64,000 bases of DNA from NCBI RefSeq assembly GCF_030159895.1, contig NZ_BSNI01000002.1, positions 2,382,306 through 2,446,305 on the forward strand, read 5' to 3'. Position numbers and translations under genes: made by a program. Shown here one piece after another: positions 1-8,885 of the stretch. The notes under the pieces were generated by a model. The model had not been told where the DNA came from. It saw nothing but the letters and a program-made list of their open reading frames with translations, and did not search any database. Each line of letters opens with the position of its first letter. Positions within the stretch are counted from its first letter, which is position 1. Source of the DNA: Maritalea porphyrae (lineage in GTDB: Bacteria; Pseudomonadota; Alphaproteobacteria; Rhizobiales; Devosiaceae).

Positions 1-270
1 ATCAAATTCCCATTCCGCATTGAGATGCCAAGCAAATAGAATGCGCTCGCCGGGCGTGAACTCCAACACCCTGCCCCAATCACATTCCTGTTCACCACAC
101 ACCTCATACCAACGGCCACCCAGCTTCAACTCAACAACCAAACCAGTTCGCGGTTCCTTGCAAATTGAATGCCCCATTGGCCAAAAATCATGCATCCGCT
201 TGGTGAAAAACTCAAATGCATCTATGGGCGATTTCTTTGTTTTCACATCAACGACCACAGGTTCAATCAT
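1..270 (-). CDS. SRPBCC (AHSA1/START-like) protein, 3' end cut by window edge
   Basis: The first 90 codons are present and the reading frame runs off the left edge of the window. The translated start, MIEPVVVDVKTKKSPIDAFE, and the following W-P-M-G-H and L-G-G-R-W-Y-E motifs are those of the SRPBCC superfamily (activator of Hsp90 ATPase homologue 1-like), small helix-grip proteins that bind hydrophobic ligands. Its ATG at 270 lies inside the end of the upstream ArsR gene, overlapping it by eight bases, so the two are translationally coupled. ArsR plus SRPBCC two-gene operons are common in proteobacteria and the pair usually responds to an unknown small ligand; substrate cannot be told here. 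Confidence 0.85.
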   Translation of the reverse strand, partial: MIEPVVVDVKTKKSPIDAFEFFTKRMHDFWPMGHSICKEPRTGLVVELKLGGRWYEVCGEQECDWGRVLEFTPGERILFAWHLNAEWEFD

Positions 271-601
271 CTCTTACCTCCTCATCTTTATCGGCAGCAT
301 CGGCAAAGTCCTGCATGGCTTTCGTCCAATAGACATCCAACCATTCGCGCAATTCTTGCAGCTTTTCCGGATGCGCCGCGTAGATGCGATTGCGTCCGAC
401 CTTTCTCGCGTGCACCAAACCCGCATTACCAAGCAGCTTCAAATGTTGTGACACAGCCGAACGCGACACAGGCAGTTGATCGGCAATTTCTTGCACACCG
501 CTATGTTTTTGCGCGACAATTTCAAACACAGCACGCCTTGTTGGGTCGCCCAGCGCCAACCACATCGCGTTTTCTGTATCAACTTTATATAGGTTAGTCA
601 T
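263..601 (-). CDS. ArsR-family winged-helix transcriptional regulator
   Basis: A 112-residue protein with the ArsR family core: L-G-D-P-T-R-R-A-V-F near residue 17, then E-I-A-D-Q-L-P-V-S-R-S-A-V-S-Q-H-L-K-L-L as the recognition helix, and a beta-wing around residues 63-75. No CxC metal site is visible, so it belongs to the non-metal branch that is usually paired with SRPBCC proteins. It overlaps the downstream SRPBCC gene. The chosen ATG at 601 has no Shine-Dalgarno sequence and sits within inverted repeats that look like its operator, so the transcript may be leaderless, or translation may begin at Met13. Autorepression is the likely mode. Confidence 0.88.
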   Translation of the reverse strand: MTNLYKVDTENAMWLALGDPTRRAVFEIVAQKHSGVQEIADQLPVSRSAVSQHLKLLGNAGLVHARKVGRNRIYAAHPEKLQELREWLDVYWTKAMQDFADAADKDEEVRDD

Positions 602-625
602 TACTAACCGTTAGTATATACTAAC
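592..625. promoter_or_regulatory. Nested inverted repeats, putative ArsR operator
   Basis: Three overlapping dyads are built from one half-site, GTTAGT/ACTAAC: GGTTAGT-N4-ACTAACC (592-609), ACTAAC-N1-GTTAGT (603-615) and the perfect 16-base palindrome GTTAGTATATACTAAC (610-625). They cover the first codon of the ArsR gene and the intergenic space to the rightward hydrolase gene. By family precedent this is where the ArsR dimer binds; the assignment is inferred from position. Confidence 0.7.
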
Positions 626-683
626 CTATTAAGTCAAGTACTTTGTGCTTGCATCCATTGCGCAGATTGTGCACCTAAGGCAC

Positions 684-1235
684 ATGAAAATAGCAGACGC
701 AGACATTCTTATCATTCCCGGCTATCAAGGCTCCCCAAAGGGACATTGGCAACATGGCTGGGCACAAAAAATGCCAACAGCCCAAATTGTCGAACAAGAT
801 AATTGGGACAAGCCTGACCTCCAATCTTGGGTCGAAAATGTACATCAGGCAGTACTGATGTCGACCCGGCCGGTAGTATTTGTAGGGCACTCCCTTGGGG
901 TCACCACAATCGCGCACGTCGCAGAACGCTTGACAGATAGCAAGGTTGCCGGTGCACTGCTGGTTGCTGCACCCGACCTTGATCAGAAAAAGGGCATTCC
1001 GAAGCAAATCAAAGGCTTTGCCCCGATACCGCACAACCCGCTGCCATTCCCATCATCTTTCATCGCGTCCGCAAATGATCCGTTCTGCTCGGTAGAGGCT
1101 GCCGCGGAAATGGCCAGCGCATGGGGTTCAGCATTCAATGTGCCAGGTGAATTGGGCCATGTGAACCCAGCATCCGGTTTTGGCGCTTGGCCCGAAGGGC
1201 TAATGGCATTCGCCAACTTGATGAAAAAGCTCTAA
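684..1235 (+). CDS. RBBP9/YdeN-family alpha/beta hydrolase
   Basis: A 183-residue serine hydrolase of the RBBP9/YdeN (DUF1234-like, PF06821) family. The N-terminal strand I-L-I-I-P-G-Y-Q-G-S is typical, the nucleophile elbow is G-H-S-L-G (Ser near residue 71), N-D-P-F carries the acid and G-H-V-N-P the histidine near the C-terminus. The start at 684 is preferred over the upstream in-frame codon at 645 because AAGG lies just upstream and the family begins about ten residues before the P-G-Y motif. Substrate unknown. It converges on the MFS gene, the two stop codons overlapping in CTAA. Confidence 0.85.
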   Translation: MKIADADILIIPGYQGSPKGHWQHGWAQKMPTAQIVEQDNWDKPDLQSWVENVHQAVLMSTRPVVFVGHSLGVTTIAHVAERLTDSKVAGALLVAAPDLDQKKGIPKQIKGFAPIPHNPLPFPSSFIASANDPFCSVEAAAEMASAWGSAFNVPGELGHVNPASGFGAWPEGLMAFANLMKKL

Positions 1236-2623
1236 TTGGTTTTTGCTGGCCATTCCGTGTGGTGGCCATCAATCACATATTTATGGCTATGGCGCACCGC
1301 CTCATGTTTATGCGGGTGGCGATGCGGTTCTGGCCCCTCCCACCCCTCATGCTCATGCTGGTGGTGCGGCCCATGATAGTGCAGATGATCATGGTAAAGT
1401 GCATCATGCTGATGCTCAATTTCAGCGGGATCGTCAGTTTGCCAAAGCTGCTGGGAAAGCAACATTGCAAGAATTGATGCAATCGCAAAAATTATAAAAG
1501 CTGCATTGAAACCATATACATTTGCCAACCAACCAGCGGCCGGATAGGCTAACAACCAACAGGCATGGCTCAACGTAAACTGAGCGGCAAACAATTTTGG
1601 CAAATCTTCGTCATTTGCAGAGCGACGCAACACTCGTCCTGCGGGTGTTTGCACCAATGAATACCCAATACCAAGAGCAAACCAAGCCAATAACAGCAAT
1701 TCAAATTGGCTCACATATGAAGCCAGAACCAACATCAAAGCCAACAGCCACCCACCGCGCCGCATCACAGCTTGATCACCCAAGCGATTGACCAAACGCG
1801 GCACCATCAGCGCAGCAATCAACGAGCCAAGACCAAACGCACTCATGGCGATGGCAACTTCGCTTTCACCGCCGCCAAATTGCACACGCACCAACACAAC
1901 GGTGTTCACAATAACCATCGCACCAGCCGCGGCCACAACCAAAAACATGGCTAACATGCCCATCAGCCGTGGCGTCTTGCGATATATTTTAAATCCCTGC
2001 GCAATCTTTTCGCGTGCCGACATCGCTTTGTCTTGCATATCAACAACCATCGGCATAGTCGCAGACAATACGAGACCTGCAGACACAACGAATGCTGCTG
2101 CATTCGCGACAAAGAACACGTCAAAACCGACGACCAACAATAGCGCAGCGGCGATTGTCGGGCTCAAGAGATTTTCAAGATCATATGCCAATCGCGCCAT
2201 CGATAGCGCCTTGGTATAGTCTTCTTCGTCCTCAAATATCTGCGGAATGATCGATTGAAATGTCGGGGTAAAACCAGCCGAACAAGCATTCAAGACAAAG
2301 ATCAGAATGTAGATTTGCCAGTCGGTTGTAACGAAAGGCAACAACAGTACACATGCGGCGCGCGCAACATCAAGCGCAACCAAAAGCGTTTTTCGACCCT
2401 GTGGGCGGATCAATCCGCCGACTATTGGCGCCACGAAGATAAAGGCGATCATTTTGATTGCTAGTGCGGTGCCAAGCACCAGCCCAGCGCGTTCACCAGC
2501 AATCTCGTATGCCAACAATGCCAAGGCGATGGTCGTAAGGCCCGTACCCGCCAAAGCAATAAGCTGCGCACCAAAGAGTTTGCGAAAAGTAACATTCTGA
2601 AAAATCGAACGTTTGCCGCTCAT
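1232..2623 (-). CDS. MFS exporter with histidine-rich C-terminal tail
   Basis: A 463-residue major facilitator (MFS_3/EntS-like group) with about twelve hydrophobic segments over residues 15-400, beginning I-F-Q-N-V-T-F-R-K-L-F-G-A-Q. The start at 2623 follows a GGTGGGGAT ribosome site; an upstream ATG at 2692 would add 23 residues without family support. After the last membrane segment comes a cytoplasmic tail of about 60 residues with about 17 histidines, in clusters such as HDHLHYHGPHHQHEHE and HRHPHKHEAVRHSHK. Such tails are typical of zinc, nickel or cobalt handling proteins, so metal binding or metal export is possible; drug or siderophore export is the family default. Confidence 0.85.
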   Translation of the reverse strand: MSGKRSIFQNVTFRKLFGAQLIALAGTGLTTIALALLAYEIAGERAGLVLGTALAIKMIAFIFVAPIVGGLIRPQGRKTLLVALDVARAACVLLLPFVTTDWQIYILIFVLNACSAGFTPTFQSIIPQIFEDEEDYTKALSMARLAYDLENLLSPTIAAALLLVVGFDVFFVANAAAFVVSAGLVLSATMPMVVDMQDKAMSAREKIAQGFKIYRKTPRLMGMLAMFLVVAAAGAMVIVNTVVLVRVQFGGGESEVAIAMSAFGLGSLIAALMVPRLVNRLGDQAVMRRGGWLLALMLVLASYVSQFELLLLAWFALGIGYSLVQTPAGRVLRRSANDEDLPKLFAAQFTLSHACWLLAYPAAGWLANVYGFNAAFIIFAIASILAMLLSQQLWQTDDPAEIEHQHDALYHDHLHYHGPHHQHEHEGWEGPEPHRHPHKHEAVRHSHKYVIDGHHTEWPAKTN

Positions 2624-2669
2624 ATCCCCACCACTTTTTTCTGTGATGTCAGCATAGCGCGCAATAAAA

Positions 2670-2706
2670 CGCAAAGAAAAACGGCCCCGCAAATGCAGGG
2701 CCGTTT
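2670..2706 (-). terminator. Rho-independent terminator of the DUF1476 gene
   Basis: Read leftward, a nine-base-pair stem AAACGGCCC/GGGCCGTTT with a ten-base loop is followed by TTTTTCTTT. It lies 24 bases past the stop of the DUF1476 gene and just upstream of the MFS gene, separating the two. Confidence 0.85.
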
Positions 2707-2729
2707 CAAAACTTGTAGATTTGGCCGAC

Positions 2730-3056
2730 TTAGTTGGTTGGCTTAAATGTCTCTGCGACTTCTGCGTAAAGCGATTTCATTTTGCTGCGCAAATCATCGT
2801 CTGAAATTGAAACACCTTTTGCGTCAAAATCACCACGCACTTTGCGGAAAACGTCTTCGTCGCCAGCTTCTTCAAAGTCAGAAGAGATAACTTCACCAAC
2901 GTAAGCTTCGATCTCAGAAGCAGCGCTCATGCCCAGTTGTTCTGCCGCCCACTGACCCAAAAGCTTGTTGCGGCGCGCTTCAATTTTGAATTTTGTCGCT
3001 TCGTCATGCACAAACTTTGCTTCTGCTGCCTTTTCGCGATCATCAAATCCGGACAT
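2730..3056 (-). CDS. DUF1476 protein, F1 ATPase inhibitor subunit zeta
   Basis: A 108-residue acidic, helical protein starting M-S-G-F-D-D-R-E-K-A-A-E-A-K-F, the signature of PF07345 (DUF1476). In Paracoccus and other alphaproteobacteria this family is the zeta subunit, whose N-terminal helix blocks rotation of the F1 part of ATP synthase in the hydrolysis direction. The ATG at 3056 is preceded by a GGAGACGAAC-type ribosome site and matches the family start; the in-frame extension to 3188 is not family-like. It is divergent from purC, an arrangement usual in Rhizobiales. Confidence 0.88.
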   Translation of the reverse strand: MSGFDDREKAAEAKFVHDEATKFKIEARRNKLLGQWAAEQLGMSAASEIEAYVGEVISSDFEEAGDEDVFRKVRGDFDAKGVSISDDDLRSKMKSLYAEVAETFKPTN

Positions 3057-3323
3057 ATGTTCGTCTCCGTTTATAAGGGTTGAGCCCTTTGGCCTCGTTA
3101 CCAACGAGATAGAGCTAATAGGCGAATAAATCAACGATACATTGACCATTTCCGAGGTGATTTTTACTGGTTTTGATCGAATTCGCATTGATTGGGGTCA
3201 AATTTACGTGGAACGCCAACTGTTCTCGCCTCAATCAGTGATAAATTACTTGCAATTAAACCCCAAAAAGGCGCATGAAGCGCCCAACAGCTTTTAACTG
3301 AGTTCAGAATCACGGGGAACAAG

Positions 3324-4088
3324 ATGAACCGTCGCCGCAAAATCTACGAAGGCAAAGCCAAAACCCTCTATGAAGGTCCAGAACCAGGCACGCTGGTTCA
3401 GCACTTCAAGGATGACGCAACTGCGGGCAACGGCGCCAAGCACGAGATCATCGAAGGCAAAGGCGTTCTGAATAACCGTATTTCAGAATACATCTTCACC
3501 AAGCTAAACGAATTGGGCATTCCAACCCACTTTGTTCGCCGTATGAACATGCGCGAACAGCTTATTCGCGAAGTCGAAATCATACCGCTTGAAGTTGTTG
3601 TTCGCAACATCGCGGCTGGTTCGATTTGCCCTCGTTTGGGTCTTGAAAGCGGCACTCGCCTGCCCCGCTCGATTATCGAGTTCTACTATAAAGATGACGC
3701 GCTGAACGATCCAATTGTTTCAGAAGAGCACATCACCGCTTTTGGTTGGGCGAACCCTCAAGAGCTTGATGACATCATGACTTTGGCTGTGCGCATCAAC
3801 GACTTTTTGTCTGGCCTTTTCATGGGCGCCGGCATCCAACTTGTCGATTTTAAAATCGAATGTGGTCGCCTTTATCAAGACGACACAATGCGCATTGTTT
3901 TGGCTGACGAAATCTCGCCAGACAATTGCCGGCTATGGGACGCAAAGACCCAGCAAAAGCTAGATAAAGACGTCTTCCGCCAAGGAATTGGCGATCTTGT
4001 CGACAGCTACCGCGAAGTCGCGCAGCGCCTCGGCATCCTTGTTGAATCAGAAAACGCGCTGACCACCGGCCCGCGTTTGGTAAAATAA
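3324..4088 (+). CDS. purC: Phosphoribosylaminoimidazole-succinocarboxamide synthase
   Basis: A 254-residue SAICAR synthetase, the ATP-dependent step joining aspartate to CAIR in de novo purine synthesis. It begins [16 protein letters not shown] and carries the family features [19 protein letters not shown] and L-V-D-F-K-I-E-C-G, with D-E-I-S-P-D near the C-terminus. Length is normal. GGGGAACAAG lies before the ATG. First gene of the purC-purS pair; purQ and purL follow after an unusual interruption. Confidence 0.97.
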   Translation: MNRRRKIYEGKAKTLYEGPEPGTLVQHFKDDATAGNGAKHEIIEGKGVLNNRISEYIFTKLNELGIPTHFVRRMNMREQLIREVEIIPLEVVVRNIAAGSICPRLGLESGTRLPRSIIEFYYKDDALNDPIVSEEHITAFGWANPQELDDIMTLAVRINDFLSGLFMGAGIQLVDFKIECGRLYQDDTMRIVLADEISPDNCRLWDAKTQQKLDKDVFRQGIGDLVDSYREVAQRLGILVESENALTTGPRLVK

Positions 4089-4128
4089 CTGGCCATCGGG
4101 CCAATAGATGAATTGAATGGTACATCAA

Positions 4129-4371
4129 ATGAATGCACGTGTATTCGTCACCCTAAAAAATGGCGTTCTTGACCCTCAGGGCAAAGCAATCGAAGGCGCA
4201 CTTGATAGCCTTGGTTTTGAAGGTGTTGACGCGGTTCGCCAAGGCAAAATCTTTGATCTCAAGGTCAATGCCTCTTCAAAAGAAGAAGCAGAAGCAGAGA
4301 TTGCAAAAATGTGCGAAAAGCTTCTTGCCAATACAGTGATTGAAAACTATTCAATCGAGCTGCGCGATTAA
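4129..4371 (+). CDS. purS: Phosphoribosylformylglycinamidine synthase subunit PurS
   Basis: An 80-residue PurS, the small structural subunit that bridges PurL and PurQ in the three-part FGAM synthetase. The sequence N-A-R-V-F-V-T-L-K-N-G-V-L-D-P-Q-G-K runs along the whole family. I use the second ATG (4129) because family members begin one or two residues before the A-R-V strand; the ATG at 4117 would add M-V-H-Q. Neither has a strong ribosome site. It lies 40 bases after purC and its partner genes purQ and purL are about 1.6 kb further on. Confidence 0.93.
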   Translation: MNARVFVTLKNGVLDPQGKAIEGALDSLGFEGVDAVRQGKIFDLKVNASSKEEAEAEIAKMCEKLLANTVIENYSIELRD

Positions 4372-4468
4372 CCACGCATTCAGTTTGCGTTCAGCCAAAC
4401 TGAAATATTCCTGTTATGAATTTGAATTAAATGCTCAAGGCATCGGCTTTGGGCACGTTGGAGTTGTC

Positions 4469-4552
4469 ATGTTAAAATCTATTTCTTTGTCTCTTATGTT
4501 TTTTCTAGCAATGGGTATTTGGGTCGCCGCCTATGGGACTTTGCCCGCCTAA
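4469..4552 (+). CDS. Putative 27-residue single-span membrane peptide
   Basis: A short frame beginning M-L-K-S-I-S-L-S and continuing into one hydrophobic stretch (L-M-F-F-L-A-M-G-I-W-V-A-A) before a TAA. GGAG lies five bases upstream of the ATG, which is good spacing and better than for several larger genes here. The make-up (one lysine, then a roughly 20-residue span) is that of small bacterial membrane proteins. No homologue is recognised, and with only 84 bases chance cannot be excluded. Confidence 0.4.
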   Translation: MLKSISLSLMFFLAMGIWVAAYGTLPA

Positions 4553-4708
4553 ACCAGATTTCAGATACCAATTCGATAAAGTTTTACGCGTTAAGATTAC
4601 CCGTTAATCACACTCACCAAAACCTGCCTCTCTCACATCCTCGTGATCGCACCTATCGTTAAAATCTGGTAAATTCAATTCAACGCATATGTAATGAGGA
4701 GCGTTGAA

Positions 4709-5788
4709 ATGGATCAGACGAAACGGCTTGATTGGGTTGATGCAGCAAAAGGCATATCAATCCTGCTTGTGGTGATGCTGTACGCCACCAATGGCGCGGG
4801 CGAAGCGACAAACGGCGTTGGTGCATTTCACTATATTATTGGGTTCGCAACCCCTTTCCGCATGCCAGAGTTTTTTCTGATCTCAGGCTTGTTCCTCGCA
4901 AATGTAATCGCACGCCCTTGGGCTAAGTTTGCCGACCGGCGCGTCGTTCACTACCTCTATTTCTACCTTTTGTGGGCAGCCATCCATCTCATTTTGAAAG
5001 TTGGATTGGCATCTGCTGACCCTGTTGGAGCCGGTCAACAGTTTGTTTGGGCTTTGGTTCAACCCTATGGCGTTTTGTGGTTCATCTACGTGCTTGCTCT
5101 AACCGGCATTGCAGCAAAAGTTGTTACCGAACTTCGCATACCGCATTGGCTGACATTTGCCGGCGCTGCAGCCCTATCGATGGCGCAGTTCGATACGCCA
5201 AGCTATGCGTTTGACCAATTCGCTCGCTACTTCGTGTTCTTCTACGCAGGCTACGCGCTTGCACCAGTGATCTTCAAACTCGTTAGCCGCGCTATCGCAG
5301 CTCCTGTTATTGCAACAACTGGATTACTGGCATGGGCAGCGTTGAATGGTGCTCTGGTATTCACACCGGGCTTTGTGGCTGAGCCTGGGCATTTCACCAT
5401 GGGATTGGCAGAAAACCCATTGCTCGAGTTTGCACTCGCACTGTCAGGCTCAATTGCGCTGTGTGTTCTAGCTGGATTGCTCTCGAAGGCAAAATGGATG
5501 GGCTGGCTCACATTAATTGGCCAGCGTTCCTTGGCAATCTATGTCGCCTTCGTTATTCCACTTGGATTCTCACGTTTGGCATTGGTGAAACTCGGGCTAA
5601 TTTCTGACACCACCATGTTGAGCGCAGTGACCATGATCATTGCACTGATTGTGCCGCTTGCCGGTTATTGGGTCATTCAAAAGGTCGGATTTGGCGGCTT
5701 TTTGTTCAACAGACCGCAATGGGCAACACTGTCTCAAAACGGCAAAAAATCTGACCATTCAATCAAATATGGTGCGCCCGCAGAATAA
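4709..5788 (+). CDS. Acyltransferase 3-family integral membrane protein
   Basis: A 359-residue protein with about ten membrane segments. The start R-L-D-W-V-D-A-A-K-G-I-S-I-L-L-V-V is the opening of acyltransferase family 3 (PF01757, OpgC/OafA group), and P-F-R-M-P-E-F-F-L-I-S-G-L-F is its conserved second motif. Members move acyl groups onto exported sugars or glycans. ATG 4709 has GAGGAG seven bases upstream; the ATG at 4694 lies in that site. The gene stands alone inside the purine cluster and is followed by its own terminator, as expected of a later insertion. Confidence 0.82.
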   Translation: MDQTKRLDWVDAAKGISILLVVMLYATNGAGEATNGVGAFHYIIGFATPFRMPEFFLISGLFLANVIARPWAKFADRRVVHYLYFYLLWAAIHLILKVGLASADPVGAGQQFVWALVQPYGVLWFIYVLALTGIAAKVVTELRIPHWLTFAGAAALSMAQFDTPSYAFDQFARYFVFFYAGYALAPVIFKLVSRAIAAPVIATTGLLAWAALNGALVFTPGFVAEPGHFTMGLAENPLLEFALALSGSIALCVLAGLLSKAKWMGWLTLIGQRSLAIYVAFVIPLGFSRLALVKLGLISDTTMLSAVTMIIALIVPLAGYWVIQKVGFGGFLFNRPQWATLSQNGKKSDHSIKYGAPAE

Positions 5789-5818
5789 CCGATCAATAAA
5801 ATGTCATAAAAGCAAAAA

Positions 5819-5855
5819 AAGAGGCTCAGCACACCGCTGGGCCTCTTGCTTTTTA
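5819..5855 (+). terminator. Rho-independent terminator after the acyltransferase gene
   Basis: AAGAGGCTCAGC pairs with GCTGGGCCTCTT (one G-U pair) around a six-base loop, followed by GCTTTTTACC. It lies 30 bases after the acyltransferase stop and would block read-through into purQ. Confidence 0.8.
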
Positions 5856-5870
5856 CCTCAGTTTTCCGTC

Positions 5871-5903
5871 AAAGAAGGGCAAAAGTGGCCGTCGCCTTTT
5901 TTT
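5871..5903 (+). terminator. Second terminator-like hairpin upstream of purQ
   Basis: AAAGAAGGGC can pair with GCCTTTTTTT (two G-U pairs) around a 13-base loop, ending in a run of seven T. It sits between the first terminator and purQ, about 50 bases before the purQ ATG. It is either a backup terminator or, if a promoter lies just upstream, an attenuator for purQL; the sequence does not decide. Confidence 0.4.
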
Positions 5904-5952
5904 ACGTCATGCCACGCCCAATCCAGCACTCAACACCCAATGGGGACTGAAC

Positions 5953-6642
5953 ATGAAATCAGCTGTGATTCTCTTTCCTGGTCTGAACCGCGACCGGGAT
6001 ATGCTTGCCGCATTAGAAAAAATCACCGGACACAAGCCACATGCTATTTGGCACGGTGACGCCGAATTGCCCAAAGTCGACCTGGTGGTCGTACCTGGCG
6101 GCTTTTCCTATGGCGACTATTTGCGCGCAGGCGCCATCGCAGCACGGTCCCCAGCACTTGCCGAAGTGAAGAAGCACGCAGACGCTGGCGGTTTGACATT
6201 GGGTGTTTGCAACGGTTTTCAAATCCTCACTGAAGCGGGTCTGCTCCCCGGCGCGCTGATGCGCAATCGCGATTTGAAATTCCTATGCAAGACAATCCAT
6301 CTAAAGGCAGAAAACACAACAAGCGCATTCACCAACCAATATGCTGAAGCACCAGTGTTCCCCTGCCCGATTGCCCATCATGATGGCAACTATCAAGTTG
6401 ATCCAGACGGTTTGAAAGAATTGCAGGATAATGATCGGATTGCATTTAGATATTGCGATGCGGATGGGAACACATCGCAAGCGGCAAATCCAAACGGGTC
6501 AATCGACAATATCGCAGGCATACTCAATAAGCGCGGCAATGTGCTTGGCATGATGCCACACCCTGAAAACCTGATTGAAAAAGCGCATGGCGGCATCCAA
6601 GGCCGTTTCATCTTTGAAAGCCTTGTGAAAGCGGTGGCATAA
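5953..6642 (+). CDS. purQ: Phosphoribosylformylglycinamidine synthase subunit PurQ
   Basis: A 229-residue class I glutamine amidotransferase, the glutaminase subunit supplying ammonia to PurL. It opens [15 protein letters not shown] and has the nucleophile motif G-V-C-N-G-F-Q (Cys near residue 86) and the catalytic H-P-E-N near the C-terminus. GGGGA precedes the ATG. The purL ATG follows its stop directly, with no gap, so the two are co-translated. Confidence 0.97.
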   Translation: MKSAVILFPGLNRDRDMLAALEKITGHKPHAIWHGDAELPKVDLVVVPGGFSYGDYLRAGAIAARSPALAEVKKHADAGGLTLGVCNGFQILTEAGLLPGALMRNRDLKFLCKTIHLKAENTTSAFTNQYAEAPVFPCPIAHHDGNYQVDPDGLKELQDNDRIAFRYCDADGNTSQAANPNGSIDNIAGILNKRGNVLGMMPHPENLIEKAHGGIQGRFIFESLVKAVA

Positions 6643-8850
6643 ATGCTCAAGAATATCGACATCGAAATCACCAAAGACCTTATCGCTGAACACGGCATTA
6701 ATGATGAGGAATATGCAAAAATCCTCGAACTGATTGGTCGCGAACCAACCTACACCGAACTTGGCATTTTTTCTGCAATGTGGAACGAACACTGTTCCTA
6801 CAAGTCGTCAAAGATCTGGCTCAAGACTTTGCCGACCAAAGGTGACCGAGTAATCCATGGACCAGGTGAAAACGCTGGTGTTGTTGATATTGGTGACGGG
6901 CAGGCAGTTGCTTTCAAAATGGAAAGCCACAACCACCCATCCTACATTGAACCATATCAGGGCGCAGCAACCGGCGTCGGCGGTATTCTTCGCGACGTGT
7001 TCACCATGGGCGCACGCCCAATCGCTGCGATGAACGCTCTGCGCTTTGGTGCACCAGAGCACGAGAAAACCCGCCACCTTGTATCCGGCGTTGTTGAAGG
7101 TATTGGCGGCTACGGCAACTCATTCGGAGTACCCACAGTTGGCGGCGAAGTTGAATTTGACCCGCGCTACAATGGCAACATCCTGGTAAACGCGTTTGCT
7201 GCTGGTCTGTTGGACACCGACAAAATCTTCTTGTGCGCCGCAAAAGGCGTTGGTCTGCCCATCGTATATCTTGGTGCCAAAACCGGCCGTGATGGCGTTG
7301 GCGGCGCTACAATGGCTTCTGCTGAATTTGGCGATGACATTGATGAAAAGCGCCCAACCGTCCAGGTTGGTGACCCGTTCACTGAGAAATGCTTGCTAGA
7401 AGCATGCCTTGAATTGATGGCCACCGGCGCGGTGATCGCCATTCAAGACATGGGCGCAGCTGGTCTTACCTGCTCGGCTGTTGAAATGGGCGCACAAGGC
7501 AACCTTGGTGTTGAATTGAACCTCAACGATGTGCCAACGCGCGAAGAAAACATGACACCATACGAGATGATGTTGTCCGAAAGCCAAGAACGCATGTTGA
7601 TGGTTCTTGACCCCGAAAAAGAAGATATCGCCAAAGCTGTCTTTGAAAAATGGGAATTGGATTTCGCAATCGTTGGCAAAACAACCGACGATTTGCGCTT
7701 CCGCTGTATTTATGACGGCATGGAAGTGGCAAACTTGCCAATTAAAGATCTTGGCGACGAAGCACCAGAATATGATCGTCCTCGTTCTGAATATCCAGCG
7801 CCTCCGGCCCTTGGTGATATTCCAGCCGATATTGACCCTGCTGCGTCACTTATGACGCTAATTGGCAATGCCAATGGCGCATCTCGCCGCTGGGTCTGGG
7901 AACAGTATGATACGCTCATCCAAGGCAACTCGGTGCAAATCCCAGGCGGTGACGCCGGTGTGGTACGCGTTGAAGGCGCAGACGGCAAAAAGGCCCTCGC
8001 CTTTTCAGTGGACGTGACCCCGCGCTATTGTGAAGCAAATCCGCGCGAAGGTGGCAAGCAAGCAGTCGCTGAATGCTGGCGTAATCTATCGGCAGTGGGT
8101 GCCCTTCCTTTGGCTTCAACTGATAACCTCAATTTCGGCAATCCAGAAAAGCCTGAAATCATGGAACAGTTCGCCCAATCAATTTTGGGCATTGGCGATG
8201 CGTGCCGCGCACTCGACTTCCCAATCGTTTCTGGAAACGTGTCCTTGTACAACGAAACAAACGGTATTGGCATTCTGCCAACCCCTGCCATTGGCGGCGT
8301 CGGCTTGATGGCCGATTGGTCAAAAATGATGACTCAAAGCTTCAAAAACGAAGGCGATGTGATTCTTTTGATTGGCAAAAATGGCACCCATCTTGGTCAG
8401 TCTGCATTTTTGCGCGACTGCCTTGGACGGATTGAAGGTGACGCGCCAAAAGTTGACTTGGACGAAGAAGCAAAGAACGGTGCATTCGTACGCGGCTTGA
8501 TCGATGCCGAGCTGCTAACTGCATCGCATGACCTATCAGATGGTGGGCTGGCGGTTGCTTTGGCAGAAATGTCGATTGCAGGCAATTTGGGTGCGACAAT
8601 AAATGTTAGCACAGATCTACAAACTTTGTTTGGAGAAGACCAAGCGCGCTATTGCATTACAGCTAATTCTGCTAATATCGACTCAATTCTGGCGCGCGCG
8701 TCTGAGCAAAATGTCACCATCGTCCAATTGGGAACAGTTGGCGGAGACCGCTTGATGTTTGGCGATGCGTTAAGCCTGAAGGTAACAGATATGCGTGTAG
8801 CACACGAAAGCTGGTTCCCTGACTACATGACGGCGGAAGCAGCGCAGTAG
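6643..8850 (+). CDS. purL: Phosphoribosylformylglycinamidine synthase subunit PurL
   Basis: A 735-residue small-type PurL, the ATP-dependent synthetase making FGAM. Landmarks: [14 protein letters not shown] near residue 45, M-E-S-H-N-H-P-S with the [12 protein letters not shown] loop, [20 protein letters not shown] and [10 protein letters not shown] near residue 628. Its length fits the form that needs separate PurS and PurQ subunits, both present upstream. bolA follows after 35 bases. Confidence 0.97.
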   Translation: MLKNIDIEITKDLIAEHGINDEEYAKILELIGREPTYTELGIFSAMWNEHCSYKSSKIWLKTLPTKGDRVIHGPGENAGVVDIGDGQAVAFKMESHNHPSYIEPYQGAATGVGGILRDVFTMGARPIAAMNALRFGAPEHEKTRHLVSGVVEGIGGYGNSFGVPTVGGEVEFDPRYNGNILVNAFAAGLLDTDKIFLCAAKGVGLPIVYLGAKTGRDGVGGATMASAEFGDDIDEKRPTVQVGDPFTEKCLLEACLELMATGAVIAIQDMGAAGLTCSAVEMGAQGNLGVELNLNDVPTREENMTPYEMMLSESQERMLMVLDPEKEDIAKAVFEKWELDFAIVGKTTDDLRFRCIYDGMEVANLPIKDLGDEAPEYDRPRSEYPAPPALGDIPADIDPAASLMTLIGNANGASRRWVWEQYDTLIQGNSVQIPGGDAGVVRVEGADGKKALAFSVDVTPRYCEANPREGGKQAVAECWRNLSAVGALPLASTDNLNFGNPEKPEIMEQFAQSILGIGDACRALDFPIVSGNVSLYNETNGIGILPTPAIGGVGLMADWSKMMTQSFKNEGDVILLIGKNGTHLGQSAFLRDCLGRIEGDAPKVDLDEEAKNGAFVRGLIDAELLTASHDLSDGGLAVALAEMSIAGNLGATINVSTDLQTLFGEDQARYCITANSANIDSILARASEQNVTIVQLGTVGGDRLMFGDALSLKVTDMRVAHESWFPDYMTAEAAQ

Positions 8851-8885
8851 CTGCAACGCAAAAAATCAAAGGGAAAAGGCAATTT

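Noticed and set aside
3211-3225. GAAC-N7-GTTC between DUF1476 and purC
   Set aside because: Spacing resembles an SOS box but the halves are inverted instead of direct, which is not the alphaproteobacterial LexA form, and neither gene is SOS-related.
4591-4607. TTAA-N9-TTAA before the acyltransferase gene as a CtrA site
   Set aside because: CtrA needs a seven-base spacer; A/T-rich chance match.
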